DNA of 5,138 nucleotides from positions 1 to 5,138 of the forward strand of contig DPVW01000268.1 of assembly GCA_003529325.1 (NCBI GenBank), written 5' to 3'. The first letter of the stretch is position 1. The number at the start of each line of letters is the position of its first letter. The notes under the pieces were generated by a model that did no database searches, was not told the origin of the DNA, and worked only from the letters and a program-made list of their open reading frames with translations. The translations under genes were made by a program, and so were the position numbers. Source of the stretch: Candidatus Latescibacterota bacterium. Its GTDB lineage: Bacteria; Latescibacterota; UBA2968; UBA8231. Shown here piece after piece: positions 1 to 5,138 of the stretch.

Positions 1-45
1 CACAAAGGCCAACGGTGGCGCCCCAAAAGCCACAGAGACCAATGA

Positions 46-252
46 TCCGACTCAGACCTCACCAAAATGCCATATGTCCCACACAATACGCTTATTTCAG
101 GACTAGCCCATGGCTGGAAAGACTCCGGTGACTTCGTCATCCGCTGGAATGGCCGCGACAGCGCCGGTCGGTTCGTGAGTTCGGGAGCGTATATCTATCG
201 ACTCGAAGGTGCTGGCCTGACGCGGACGCGGAAGCTGCTGCTGTTGCGTTGA
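46..252 (+). pseudogene. C-terminal remnant of a FlgD-Ig-like (sorting/anchor-type) domain protein
   Basis: The reading frame is open from 46 (after a TGA at 43-45) to the TGA at 250-252; the first ATG, at 67, gives 61 residues. Residues 19-61 match the end of FlgD-Ig-like domains found at the extreme C-terminus of many secreted proteins in FCB-group bacteria: a WNGRD turn (W27-D31), G34, SGAYIYRL (39-46) and a closing basic/leucine strand ending in Arg. Such domains normally follow hundreds of residues of secreted enzyme or beta-propeller. Here only about 25 possible residues precede the core, with no signal peptide, no convincing ribosome binding site, and a stop immediately upstream. I see no matching continuation in the other two frames of bases 1-45, but the body could lie left of the window behind a frameshift. 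It is most likely a truncated or decayed gene. The domain call is fairly sure; the identity of the parent protein is unknown. Confidence 0.68.
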
Positions 253-380
253 CCCGACATGTCACGGACAGGCAATTCGGAGACCAGCTTCAGCTCCGGC
301 GAGACGAACCCGATCGTGATTGTGCGCGCTGCATGCTGCGACACAGGGGTTGACCGTGAAGCCAACGACGTACCACTCGG

Positions 381-1124
381 TCACGGATGGTCGATGGGTG
401 CTGCCGGCGCGACGGTGAGCTGACCCTGCACACCATGACGCTCGATGAGTTCCTGCACCAAACCCGTCGATTTCGCCTGCTCGACAAAGTCACGCAGAAA
501 CTCGGCAGCCAGGGCGCGATCCGGTTTGCAGCCGATCGCCTGTTGCACGGCGGTGAACTGACCTTCGAGAATGCGACTACCCGGCAGTTGCTCGACATCC
601 TTGAGCAAACGGGGGCGGAGCCCTGCCAACACATCCAGCCTGTCCTGCACGAACAATTCCAACGAGGCGTCGACACCGTCTGACGTCACCAGATCGGCAT
701 GTTGGATATGCTCGCTGAGCCACAGACCGTAAGCGCTGCGGCCATAAACAGATATCCGCTTACCCGCCTCGTCCACCTGATCGATAGATTGGATGGGTGA
801 ATCCGGTGGCACGAGATACGTCGCTTCGATCTCGGCATAGGCAGCAGTAAAGCGGATCGTCCGCGCACGTTCAGGTTCCGCTCCCAGGTTGCCGATATCC
901 CACACATCCTGCTCGGCCGTATCGGCCAGATCCCCAGGCGTCTTGTATTCGATGTATTCCACGGGCACGCCCAGACGCTCGGCGACGGCCCTCGCCATGT
1001 CCGGTGAGACACCTTCTGGAACCCCGGCGGCCGATCTGCCTGATACGAGCAGAAAATTAGACAGATTGATGGCCGCTCGCAGGACGCCGGTAGGCGCCAG
1101 TTCGATTCGTATTCGTTCGATCAT
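381..1124 (-). CDS. Signal-less family-3 solute-binding-protein-like protein
   Basis: This 247-residue protein has the type II periplasmic-binding-protein fold of the SBP_bac_3 family, which binds amino acids and similar small solutes. Visible landmarks are the opening beta strand LAPTGVLRAAINLSNF (9-24), the GVSPDMARAVAERLGVPVEY helix-strand (38-57), the DIGNLGAEPERARTIRFTAAY block (76-96), the lobe-crossing strand ISVYGRSAYG (124-133), and DRLDVLAG (161-168), whose D164 sits where the ligand-amino-contacting Asp usually lies. The start has no hydrophobic signal peptide or lipobox; the fold begins at about residue 7, so the protein should be cytoplasmic, unlike transporter-fed binding proteins. 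Similar signal-less binding-protein-like proteins exist in proteobacteria, with roles I do not know. Its ATG overlaps the upstream hydrolase stop as ATGA (1121-1124), and AAGG at 1132-1135 lies 7 nt before it, supporting this start. No permease or ATPase gene is present. The ligand is unknown; sensing or sequestering the hydrolase substrate or product is inference. Confidence 0.88.
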   Translation of the reverse strand: MIERIRIELAPTGVLRAAINLSNFLLVSGRSAAGVPEGVSPDMARAVAERLGVPVEYIEYKTPGDLADTAEQDVWDIGNLGAEPERARTIRFTAAYAEIEATYLVPPDSPIQSIDQVDEAGKRISVYGRSAYGLWLSEHIQHADLVTSDGVDASLELFVQDRLDVLAGLRPRLLKDVEQLPGSRILEGQFTAVQQAIGCKPDRALAAEFLRDFVEQAKSTGLVQELIERHGVQGQLTVAPAAPIDHP

Positions 1125-2554
1125 AGTTCAACCTTGGTGGATCTGCCTTGACGTAGAACGCCCCAGTCGGGGCCGCCCACCGGACCCAGCAGAGAGTAGT
1201 TCTCCTCCGGGGTGCCGACGCGACTGAGGAAATCGGCGAGGTTCTTCTCCATGCGCCGCGCCACCCTCGGCTCTTTACGCACCAGATTGTGCTTCTGCCG
1301 AGGATCCTCTCGCAGATCGTAGAGTTCGGGCCGTCCGCCCTTCTCACCATAGGCCAGATACGTCCAGCGTTTGTCCGTCACCGTCGGTCCCCCATTGCGC
1401 AGGAAGGTTGACGAGAAGGCCTGTCGCCGGGGCCATCCCTTTGCCCGGCCATTCATCAGAGGTGCCAGTGTGTGACCGTGCATGTCGAACCCCTCCCCCT
1501 TCACACCCGTCAGATCCAGCAGCGTGGGCAGCAGGTCGACGGACTGTGTCAGCTCGCCGGTACGTCGCCCCCCCTGCAACCCGGGAACGGAGATCATCAG
1601 GGGGATGTGACTCAGCTCTTCGTAGAGCGGCCAGATGCGATCATCCTCGTCGTGGATATTCGACTTGCCCGTACGATTGTGATCCCCCAGATGCATGCCA
1701 TGGTCGCTGGTGAAAACGACGATGGTGTCGTCGAACAGATTCAACTCCTCCACCTTCTGCAGCACATAGCCGATCCACTTGTTGACCAGATAGAGTTCGG
1801 CGGCGTAGTGCGCCTTGAGATTCGCCAGCTCCCTTTTCGTGTAGGCCGACGCGGGTCCATAATTGGGGTGGATCATCGGTGGCCCGTCGTACGGGCTGGT
1901 GGCGTCGTAGCGCGACACCAGGTACTCCGGTGGATCCCACGGCTCGTGGACGTCGAAGAAATCGACCCACAGCAGAAAGGGCCCGGCGTCATGATTCTCC
2001 TCGAGCCAGCGGCTGGTCGTGCGCGCCGTCTGCACGCAGAACCGGTCCTCTTCCCAGGCCCAGTCGCGGTTCGTCCACGTGTGCAGCGTCGCCAGATTGC
2101 CGAATCGCGTATCACGCATGTTGGCGTCGACGCGAGTCTTGTCTGCGGGCACGACATGCCGCGGCGGCAGATTTCCCTTCAGCAGTGGCCGATCCCCTTC
2201 CTGGCCGCGGATCCAGCAGCTCCCCTGAAACCCGCGATCGAAATGGTGTCTCCCCTTCATCAGGTGTGGGGTGTCGCAGATCAGCTGCGTATTGTACCCC
2301 GCATGAGCGAAGGCGGTGCTCAGTACGGGAATCGACGGGTCCAGCGGCTGCCAACCATGGAAGGGAAAAGAATAGCGACCAGTGAACAGGTCGGTTCGAT
2401 TCGGGATCGTCGGGAAACTGGACAGATAATGGCGATCGAAGGAGATGGAACGTCTGGCGAATCGATCGAGGGCCTCGGTACCGATCCAGTCGTTGCCATT
2501 GCAGCCGAGATAGTCGTAGCGGAACGTGTCGCTCACCATGACGATGACATTCAT
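1121..2554 (-). CDS. Sulfatase-family (alkaline phosphatase superfamily) hydrolase with Thr at the nucleophile position
   Basis: This 477-residue protein has a full-length sulfatase/arylsulfatase-A-like fold. The N-terminal metal strand is VIVMVSDTFRYDYLGC (3-18), with D9 the likely metal ligand. The catalytic signature, normally C/S-x-P-x-R, reads T49-I-P-N-R53, followed by DLFTGRY (55-61). Thr replaces the residue that becomes formylglycine. Further landmarks are WVDFFDVHEPW (196-206; H203 probably active-site), TSDHGMHLGDH (282-292; D284 and H285 metal ligands), K297, and a C-terminal ELYDLREDP block (410-418) typical of sulfatases. Family knowledge: Thr serves as nucleophile in related phosphodiesterases and mutases of the superfamily, so activity need not depend on formylglycine maturation. 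The substrate (sulfate ester, phosphodiester or phosphonate) cannot be read from sequence. No signal peptide precedes the first strand, so it is probably cytoplasmic. GGAAAGGA (2564-2571) lies 9 nt before the ATG, which overlaps the upstream small ORF stop as ATGA. It is the middle gene of the operon. Confidence 0.93.
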   Translation of the reverse strand: MNVIVMVSDTFRYDYLGCNGNDWIGTEALDRFARRSISFDRHYLSSFPTIPNRTDLFTGRYSFPFHGWQPLDPSIPVLSTAFAHAGYNTQLICDTPHLMKGRHHFDRGFQGSCWIRGQEGDRPLLKGNLPPRHVVPADKTRVDANMRDTRFGNLATLHTWTNRDWAWEEDRFCVQTARTTSRWLEENHDAGPFLLWVDFFDVHEPWDPPEYLVSRYDATSPYDGPPMIHPNYGPASAYTKRELANLKAHYAAELYLVNKWIGYVLQKVEELNLFDDTIVVFTSDHGMHLGDHNRTGKSNIHDEDDRIWPLYEELSHIPLMISVPGLQGGRRTGELTQSVDLLPTLLDLTGVKGEGFDMHGHTLAPLMNGRAKGWPRRQAFSSTFLRNGGPTVTDKRWTYLAYGEKGGRPELYDLREDPRQKHNLVRKEPRVARRMEKNLADFLSRVGTPEENYSLLGPVGGPDWGVLRQGRSTKVEL

Positions 2555-2664
2555 TTGTTCGAGATCCTTTCCACACTGTCGGCGAGCTTCTCGACGACGA
2601 ATCCACCGATGCCGACATAGATTACCAGGCCAACGAAGACTGGCATGAATTCGAACATTCTCAT
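2551..2664 (-). CDS. Small single-pass membrane protein, first gene of the hydrolase operon
   Basis: This short ORF on the minus strand encodes 37 residues starting MRMFEFMPVF. An uninterrupted hydrophobic stretch, V9 to V24 (VFVGLVIYVGIGGFVV), can form one transmembrane helix, followed by a charged, probably amphipathic tail (EKLADSVERISNK). Its TGA overlaps the hydrolase ATG as ATGA at 2551-2554, the same arrangement used at the next junction. GGGAG at 2672-2676 lies 7 nt before the ATG at 2664; an in-frame ATG at 2670 would be only 1 nt away, so 2664 is preferred. The hydrolase ribosome site GGAAAGGA lies inside this ORF. I do not recognise a family. The hydrophobic profile, start signal and coupled overlap all argue for a real gene; length alone argues against. 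A role as membrane anchor, or as a translational leader for the hydrolase, is inference. Confidence 0.62.
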   Translation of the reverse strand: MRMFEFMPVFVGLVIYVGIGGFVVEKLADSVERISNK

Positions 2665-2671
2665 GGTCATT

Positions 2672-2676
2672 CTCCC
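2672..2676 (-). promoter_or_regulatory. Ribosome binding site of the small membrane ORF
   Basis: GGGAG on the minus strand, 7 nt before the ATG at 2664. The spacing favours this start over the in-frame ATG at 2670, which is only 1 nt away. Confidence 0.5.
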
Positions 2677-2678
2677 GA

Positions 2679-2972
2679 TTGAAGAGTGGACTTTATTTTC
2701 GTACTCCGATCACAGTGAACAACTCAGCGTCCTCGCTGGTTGCGGCCAGACGCCAGTTCACGGAGGACGTGACGGTCCAGGGATGGATAGACGACCCGTA
2801 TCTGTGGGCCTTCGATCCGGAGGATGGCGAGGTGGTCGGCCGATTCGAGCTCCCCGGCAACGCTCGTGGGGCACCCAGTACCTATTTGGTAGAGGGCAAA
2901 CAGTTCATCGTCGTGCCGATCGGTGGATTCTTCCGCGCCGCCGAATGGGTCGCCCTGAGTCTGCCAGACTGA
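2679..2972 (+). pseudogene. C-terminal remnant of a PQQ-dependent (quinoprotein) dehydrogenase
   Basis: The frame ends at a TGA at 2970-2972. With the first possible start, TTG at 2679, it gives 97 residues. Residues 40-97 carry the final blade of PQQ-type beta-propeller dehydrogenases (glucose/alcohol dehydrogenase-like): a W-motif-like YLWAFDPEDGEVVGRFELP (41-59), then GAPSTYLVEGKQFIVVPIGG (64-83) and the closing WVALSLP (90-96). Family members are several hundred residues long with many such blades, an N-terminal export signal and PQQ-binding residues; all of that is missing. The 30 or so residues before the blade are ambiguous. No ribosome binding site precedes the TTG, and the 5' edge abuts the oppositely directed operon start. 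It is best read as a truncated gene whose front was removed or replaced when the operon was placed here. Less likely, it is a short expressed protein. Confidence 0.66.
2695..2722 (-). promoter_or_regulatory. Weak candidate promoter for the three-gene operon
   Basis: On the minus strand, TTGTTC (2717-2722) and GAAAAT (2695-2700) are separated by 16 nt, giving 3 of 6 and 4 of 6 matches to the sigma-70 consensus. They lie 31 nt or more upstream of the small-ORF start, inside the PQQ-dehydrogenase remnant read on the other strand. The sequence just after it is the most AT-rich patch of the neighbourhood. The match is poor and the sigma factors of this lineage are unknown, so this marks only the likely place of initiation. 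Confidence 0.22.
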
Positions 2973-2977
2973 GGAGG
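2973..2977 (+). promoter_or_regulatory. GGAGG Shine-Dalgarno-like site directly after the PQQ-remnant stop
   Basis: A perfect GGAGG follows the TGA at 2970-2972. It is 17 nt from the ATG at 2995 (leader ORF) and 37 nt from the dioxygenase ATG at 3015, with no better start nearby, so it is too far to serve the dioxygenase directly. Confidence 0.3.
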
Positions 2978-2994
2978 TTGCCCCGACAGGTCCC

Positions 2995-3018
2995 ATGCCC
3001 CTACCCTTAACCCCATGA
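2995..3018 (+). CDS. Possible 7-codon leader ORF before the dioxygenase
   Basis: ATG at 2995 opens a short frame encoding MPLPLTP. Its TGA (3016-3018) overlaps the dioxygenase ATG as ATGA at 3015-3018. A weak AGG lies 4 nt upstream (2988-2990), and a strong GGAGG 17 nt upstream. The dioxygenase itself has no Shine-Dalgarno sequence in the C-rich stretch before its ATG, so reinitiation after this tiny ORF could explain how it is translated. A frame this short can arise by chance, so this remains a suggestion. Confidence 0.25.
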   Translation: MPLPLTP

Positions 3019-3824
3019 GCAGTCCTATGCAAAGCGGCACGCCATACGACGCCGAGCAGACGCAGAGCATCATCGAACGATTGTACACCGACGGCTACGT
3101 CCACCTGGGCCCGGTCCTCGAACCAGACGAAGTTGCCGCTCTGCGCGATGCGCTGGAGCGCAAGGCGACGGATCCACAGATCCTCGCCGACGAGGATGGA
3201 GACCATGTACGCGGCATCAGCTACATGCGCATGTTCGAATACGACAATGCCTTTCGTGACTTGATCGTGCGCGAGCCCTTCGCCAGTCTCGCCGAGGCCG
3301 TGCTCGGCGACGACTGTCACCTCATGTCGCAGAACGCCCTGATCTACGAACCCGGGATGGGTGGCGGCTGGCACATCGACGACCTGCTCCATTTCCCTGT
3401 GCCTGACGGGGTCGATCGCCACGATCCACGGATCCGTGTACCCTGTATGGTGTTGCAGATCTTTACGCCCCTTTCTGATGTGGATTCGGTGGAGTTCGGC
3501 TGCACGGAGGTGGTGCCGGGCAGTCACAATTCGGGCCGTGGTCCGAATGACAAGGAGCACCCCACCTTCGAAGGCCAGGGATCGGTACCGATCCTGGCTC
3601 GTGCCGGCGAGGCGTATCTGTTCCACAACCAGATCTGGCATCAGGGGGCGAAGAATCGGTCCGACCGACGGCGGCTTCTGGGCGGTGTCACATACGGTCG
3701 GCGGTTTGTCTCGCAGAAGTTCTACCCCTTCATCGACTACCACATGCCGGTGCATGTCTGGGAAGGGGCCAGTCCCCGCCTGCAGCGTTTTCTCGGGCGC
3801 CACACCAAGGGCGCCTACGGCTGA
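3015..3824 (+). CDS. Phytanoyl-CoA dioxygenase (PhyH) family Fe(II)/2-oxoglutarate oxygenase
   Basis: This 269-residue protein is full length for the PhyH family, non-heme iron oxygenases that couple 2-oxoglutarate decarboxylation to hydroxylation of a substrate. An N-terminal helix and strand with DGYVHLGPVLEPDEV (26-40) match the usual start of the family. The iron-binding facial triad is intact: H120 and D122 in WHIDD (119-123), and distal H209 in WHQGAKNRS (208-216). An Arg about ten residues later (R218-R220) would hold 2-oxoglutarate. VVPGSHNSG (166-174) is the typical loop before the second half of the jelly-roll. No signal peptide is present, so it is cytoplasmic. The ATG at 3015 is chosen because no start codon lies between it and the in-frame stop at 2970; M5 (3027) is the only close alternative. 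It has no visible ribosome binding site of its own. The substrate is unknown: bacterial members act on varied small molecules, and the human fatty-acyl function should not be transferred. Confidence 0.92.
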   Translation: MSSPMQSGTPYDAEQTQSIIERLYTDGYVHLGPVLEPDEVAALRDALERKATDPQILADEDGDHVRGISYMRMFEYDNAFRDLIVREPFASLAEAVLGDDCHLMSQNALIYEPGMGGGWHIDDLLHFPVPDGVDRHDPRIRVPCMVLQIFTPLSDVDSVEFGCTEVVPGSHNSGRGPNDKEHPTFEGQGSVPILARAGEAYLFHNQIWHQGAKNRSDRRRLLGGVTYGRRFVSQKFYPFIDYHMPVHVWEGASPRLQRFLGRHTKGAYG

Positions 3825-3825
3825 G

Positions 3826-4007
3826 CTACAGTTCGAATAGCTGTACGCCCTCGTGAAGTCGCTGACGACCTGGGCGTAACGCGCCGATTCCTCCGCTCGT
3901 GGGAAGTGACTGCTGTGCTCGAACACGACTGTCCCCCCTTGCCGGACCACCCATCTGAACGCTTCTACCTGGTCGTCGGCCGTCACAAGGTCGCCGCGGC
4001 ACTGTCT
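3826..4007 (-). pseudogene. Frameshifted C-terminal remnant of an alpha/beta hydrolase
   Basis: On the minus strand, the frame read from about 4007 gives a typical alpha/beta-hydrolase C-terminus. GDLVTADDQVEAF begins near 3995, with its Asp codon at 3990-3992 in the place of the acid member of the catalytic triad. Next come a strand TVVFEHSSHFPRAEE, with the His codon at 3906-3908 as candidate catalytic His, and a final helix ARYAQVVSDF ending at 3855. In that frame no stop follows and reading would run antisense through the whole dioxygenase gene. In the adjacent frame the sequence continues HEGVQLFEL and stops at TAG 3826-3828, consistent with a one-base deletion near 3852-3857. The nucleophile elbow and the rest of the fold are absent. 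Its 5' edge lies within about 15 nt of the stop of the next gene upstream, and its stop is 1 nt from the dioxygenase stop. The family call is moderately sure; prolyl-iminopeptidase-like is one option. Confidence 0.58.
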
Positions 4008-4020
4008 GCTCCACCCGTGA

Positions 4021-5136
4021 CTACAGGATGGCATCAATCGTTACTTGGCCCTCGTCCCAGATCACGGTGCCCGCACCCATTGCAGCTACCTCAACTACAT
4101 CGCCGGGCACCTCCAATCTGAGCGAGGTCGTCCCGATGCCGCTGTAGGCGGCAACATACCTTGTCCCCCCTGGGCAGGCGCAGAGCCATATCGGGCCCTT
4201 GTCGCAGATGAGATTTGCACCGCCGATGGCCACCCGTCCGGAAGCGCTCTGCCGGGCGTAGGGCGACTCGTGCATAGGCCAGCCCAGGGGTCCATCCTGG
4301 GTCCAGCGCCGCTTTAGCGACCACTCGTACAGATCGACTTCGATACCGAGCGCGCGGCCGTCGCGGGCGTATTCCACGAGCAGCGCTCGCTCGCCGCCCG
4401 CGGCATAGGTGCCAGGCGGGGGCGCCTCGTCGACGAGTGTGCCAGTCGCTACCTGGGCGGAAAAATCGGAGCCCCTGGCGTAGTCGGCGCGCTCGGCCAG
4501 TTCGGCGTAGAAACCGCACCGCGGCTGGCCCTGGTAGAAGGAGCCGGGTCTGGCCATTTCCCAGAAGGTCTTGGCCGGTCCCGTATAGTTGTACATCTCC
4601 AGGGCCAGATGACCCGCCAGTTCGACCAAACGGATGGGGGCACCGCCGCCCAGGTCGGTCAGTTCGAGCGGCAGCACAGCAGTCCACAGCCCGCCGCTGC
4701 CGACGACGATCACCTCGTCCGGGGGCACTGCGGCCGGTAGAGAATCTACTCTGTGCTGACCGATCCAGATCTCGTCAACCTGCTCGATCTCAGTCCACAC
4801 GAGCACGGCTTTTGCACTGGTGCGAGGCGTCCAGGCGTCGAGGTTACGCGGGGCGTAGAGGCCGATGGCGCGACCCCGCTCGTGCACGCCGTAGAAGTGG
4901 CCCTCTTCGGGAACAACCTGTCCAGACTCCCGCGACGGCGTCGTCTGGAAGCTGAGCCATTGGTCGTCGAGTATATAACGCGAAAAGAGCACACCGCAGC
5001 GCGCGTTAAGCGGGCGCCGATATTGCGCGTGAAATACGCTGGACTGCAGGGCGATAAAGATAACTTCCTGGGTCTTCAGTTCGCAGGAGGCCACGCCCAG
5101 GCAGAAAGAAGGACTGTGATAGGTGCTCAGGGCCAC
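4021..5136 (-). CDS. C-terminal part of a large protein of unknown function, open at the window edge
   Basis: The minus-strand frame is open from the right edge of the window to the TAG at 4021-4023, giving at least 371 residues. The only edge start is a GTG at 5134-5136, with just two bases before it; the opening residues (ALSTYHSPSFCLGVASCEL) look like the middle of a protein, so the gene probably continues beyond the window. I do not recognise a family with certainty. The composition is that of beta-rich sandwich domains with repeated strand-like segments (EVIVVGSGGLWTAVLPLEL at 141-159; IWLCACPGGTRYVAAYSG at 316-333) and aromatic-rich loops such as MYNYTGPAKTFWEMARPGSFYQGQ (181-204). Seven cysteines are present (12, 18, 47, 207, 311, 319, 321). 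The alternation of YHSPxFxLG-type and strand segments is reminiscent of the C-terminal beta-sandwich of large carbohydrate-active (alpha/alpha)6-barrel enzymes, but that is a guess. Codon use and frame continuity indicate a genuine, uninterrupted coding region. Confidence 0.75.
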   Translation of the reverse strand: MALSTYHSPSFCLGVASCELKTQEVIFIALQSSVFHAQYRRPLNARCGVLFSRYILDDQWLSFQTTPSRESGQVVPEEGHFYGVHERGRAIGLYAPRNLDAWTPRTSAKAVLVWTEIEQVDEIWIGQHRVDSLPAAVPPDEVIVVGSGGLWTAVLPLELTDLGGGAPIRLVELAGHLALEMYNYTGPAKTFWEMARPGSFYQGQPRCGFYAELAERADYARGSDFSAQVATGTLVDEAPPPGTYAAGGERALLVEYARDGRALGIEVDLYEWSLKRRWTQDGPLGWPMHESPYARQSASGRVAIGGANLICDKGPIWLCACPGGTRYVAAYSGIGTTSLRLEVPGDVVEVAAMGAGTVIWDEGQVTIDAIL

Positions 5137-5138
5137 GG

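Noticed and set aside
253..380. Possible rho-independent terminator for the operon or the FlgD-like remnant
   Set aside because: Only a short palindromic GCATGC is present; there is no stable GC stem followed by a T-tract on either strand.
259..423. 54-codon plus-strand ORF between the FlgD-like remnant and the binding-protein gene
   Set aside because: No ribosome binding site, no recognisable protein pattern, and it runs antisense into the end of the binding-protein gene.
1472..2620. Long open frame (382 codons) on the plus strand opposite the sulfatase-like gene
   Set aside because: Its translation has no recognisable domain and lies antisense to a gene with a full set of conserved catalytic motifs; it reflects GC-rich codon bias.
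381..2664. Reading the operon as a sulfated-compound ABC import locus
   Set aside because: No permease, no ATPase and no export signal on the binding protein are present, so transport is not supported by this window.
2724..4037. 437-codon minus-strand frame running through the dioxygenase gene
   Set aside because: Only its first roughly 60 codons resemble a protein (the alpha/beta-hydrolase tail). The rest is antisense to the intact PhyH gene and is open by chance after the frameshift.
1..5138. CRISPR array, tRNA or rRNA genes, insertion-sequence ends or transposase
   Set aside because: No regularly spaced repeats, no cloverleaf-like or rRNA sequence and no transposase motifs were seen on reading both strands; the gene truncations are not bordered by visible terminal inverted repeats.

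Overview
The window is GC-rich, densely coded bacterial DNA. It combines a sulfatase-fold hydrolase, a phytanoyl-CoA-dioxygenase-like enzyme, a PQQ-dehydrogenase tail and a FlgD-Ig-like C-terminal anchor domain. That mix suggests an environmental FCB-type or related lineage (Latescibacterota, Poribacteria or Gemmatimonadota-like, often sampled as marine or soil metagenomes). This placement is inferred from gene content only; there is no rRNA or other phylogenetic marker here.

Layout. At 46-252 (+) is the last part of a FlgD-Ig-like C-terminal domain, with no recognisable body upstream. At 253-380 there is a short non-coding gap with no clear terminator or other signal. At 381-2664 (-) lies a compact three-gene operon, read right to left: a 37-residue single-pass membrane peptide (2551-2664), a sulfatase/alkaline-phosphatase-superfamily hydrolase (1121-2554), and a signal-less family-3 solute-binding-protein-like protein (381-1124). 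Both junctions are 4-bp ATGA stop/start overlaps, so translation is probably coupled. At 2679-2972 (+) is a C-terminal remnant of a PQQ-type beta-propeller dehydrogenase, starting almost exactly where the operon begins. At 3015-3824 (+) is an intact Fe(II)/2-oxoglutarate dioxygenase of the PhyH family, preceded by a possible 7-codon leader ORF. At 3826-about 4007 (-) is a frameshifted C-terminal remnant of an alpha/beta hydrolase. At 4021-5136 (-) is the C-terminal part of a large protein of unknown function that runs off the right edge.

How the parts fit. The operon is the main functional unit. Its hydrolase has the whole sulfatase fold signature but carries Thr where the formylglycine-forming Cys/Ser should be. 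It is co-translated with a binding-protein-like protein that also lacks an export signal, so both probably act in the cytoplasm, with the tiny membrane peptide as a possible anchor. The PhyH enzyme is encoded separately and in the opposite direction. Three different genes survive only as their 3' ends at the junctions between intact genes, which points to repeated insertion and deletion in this stretch.
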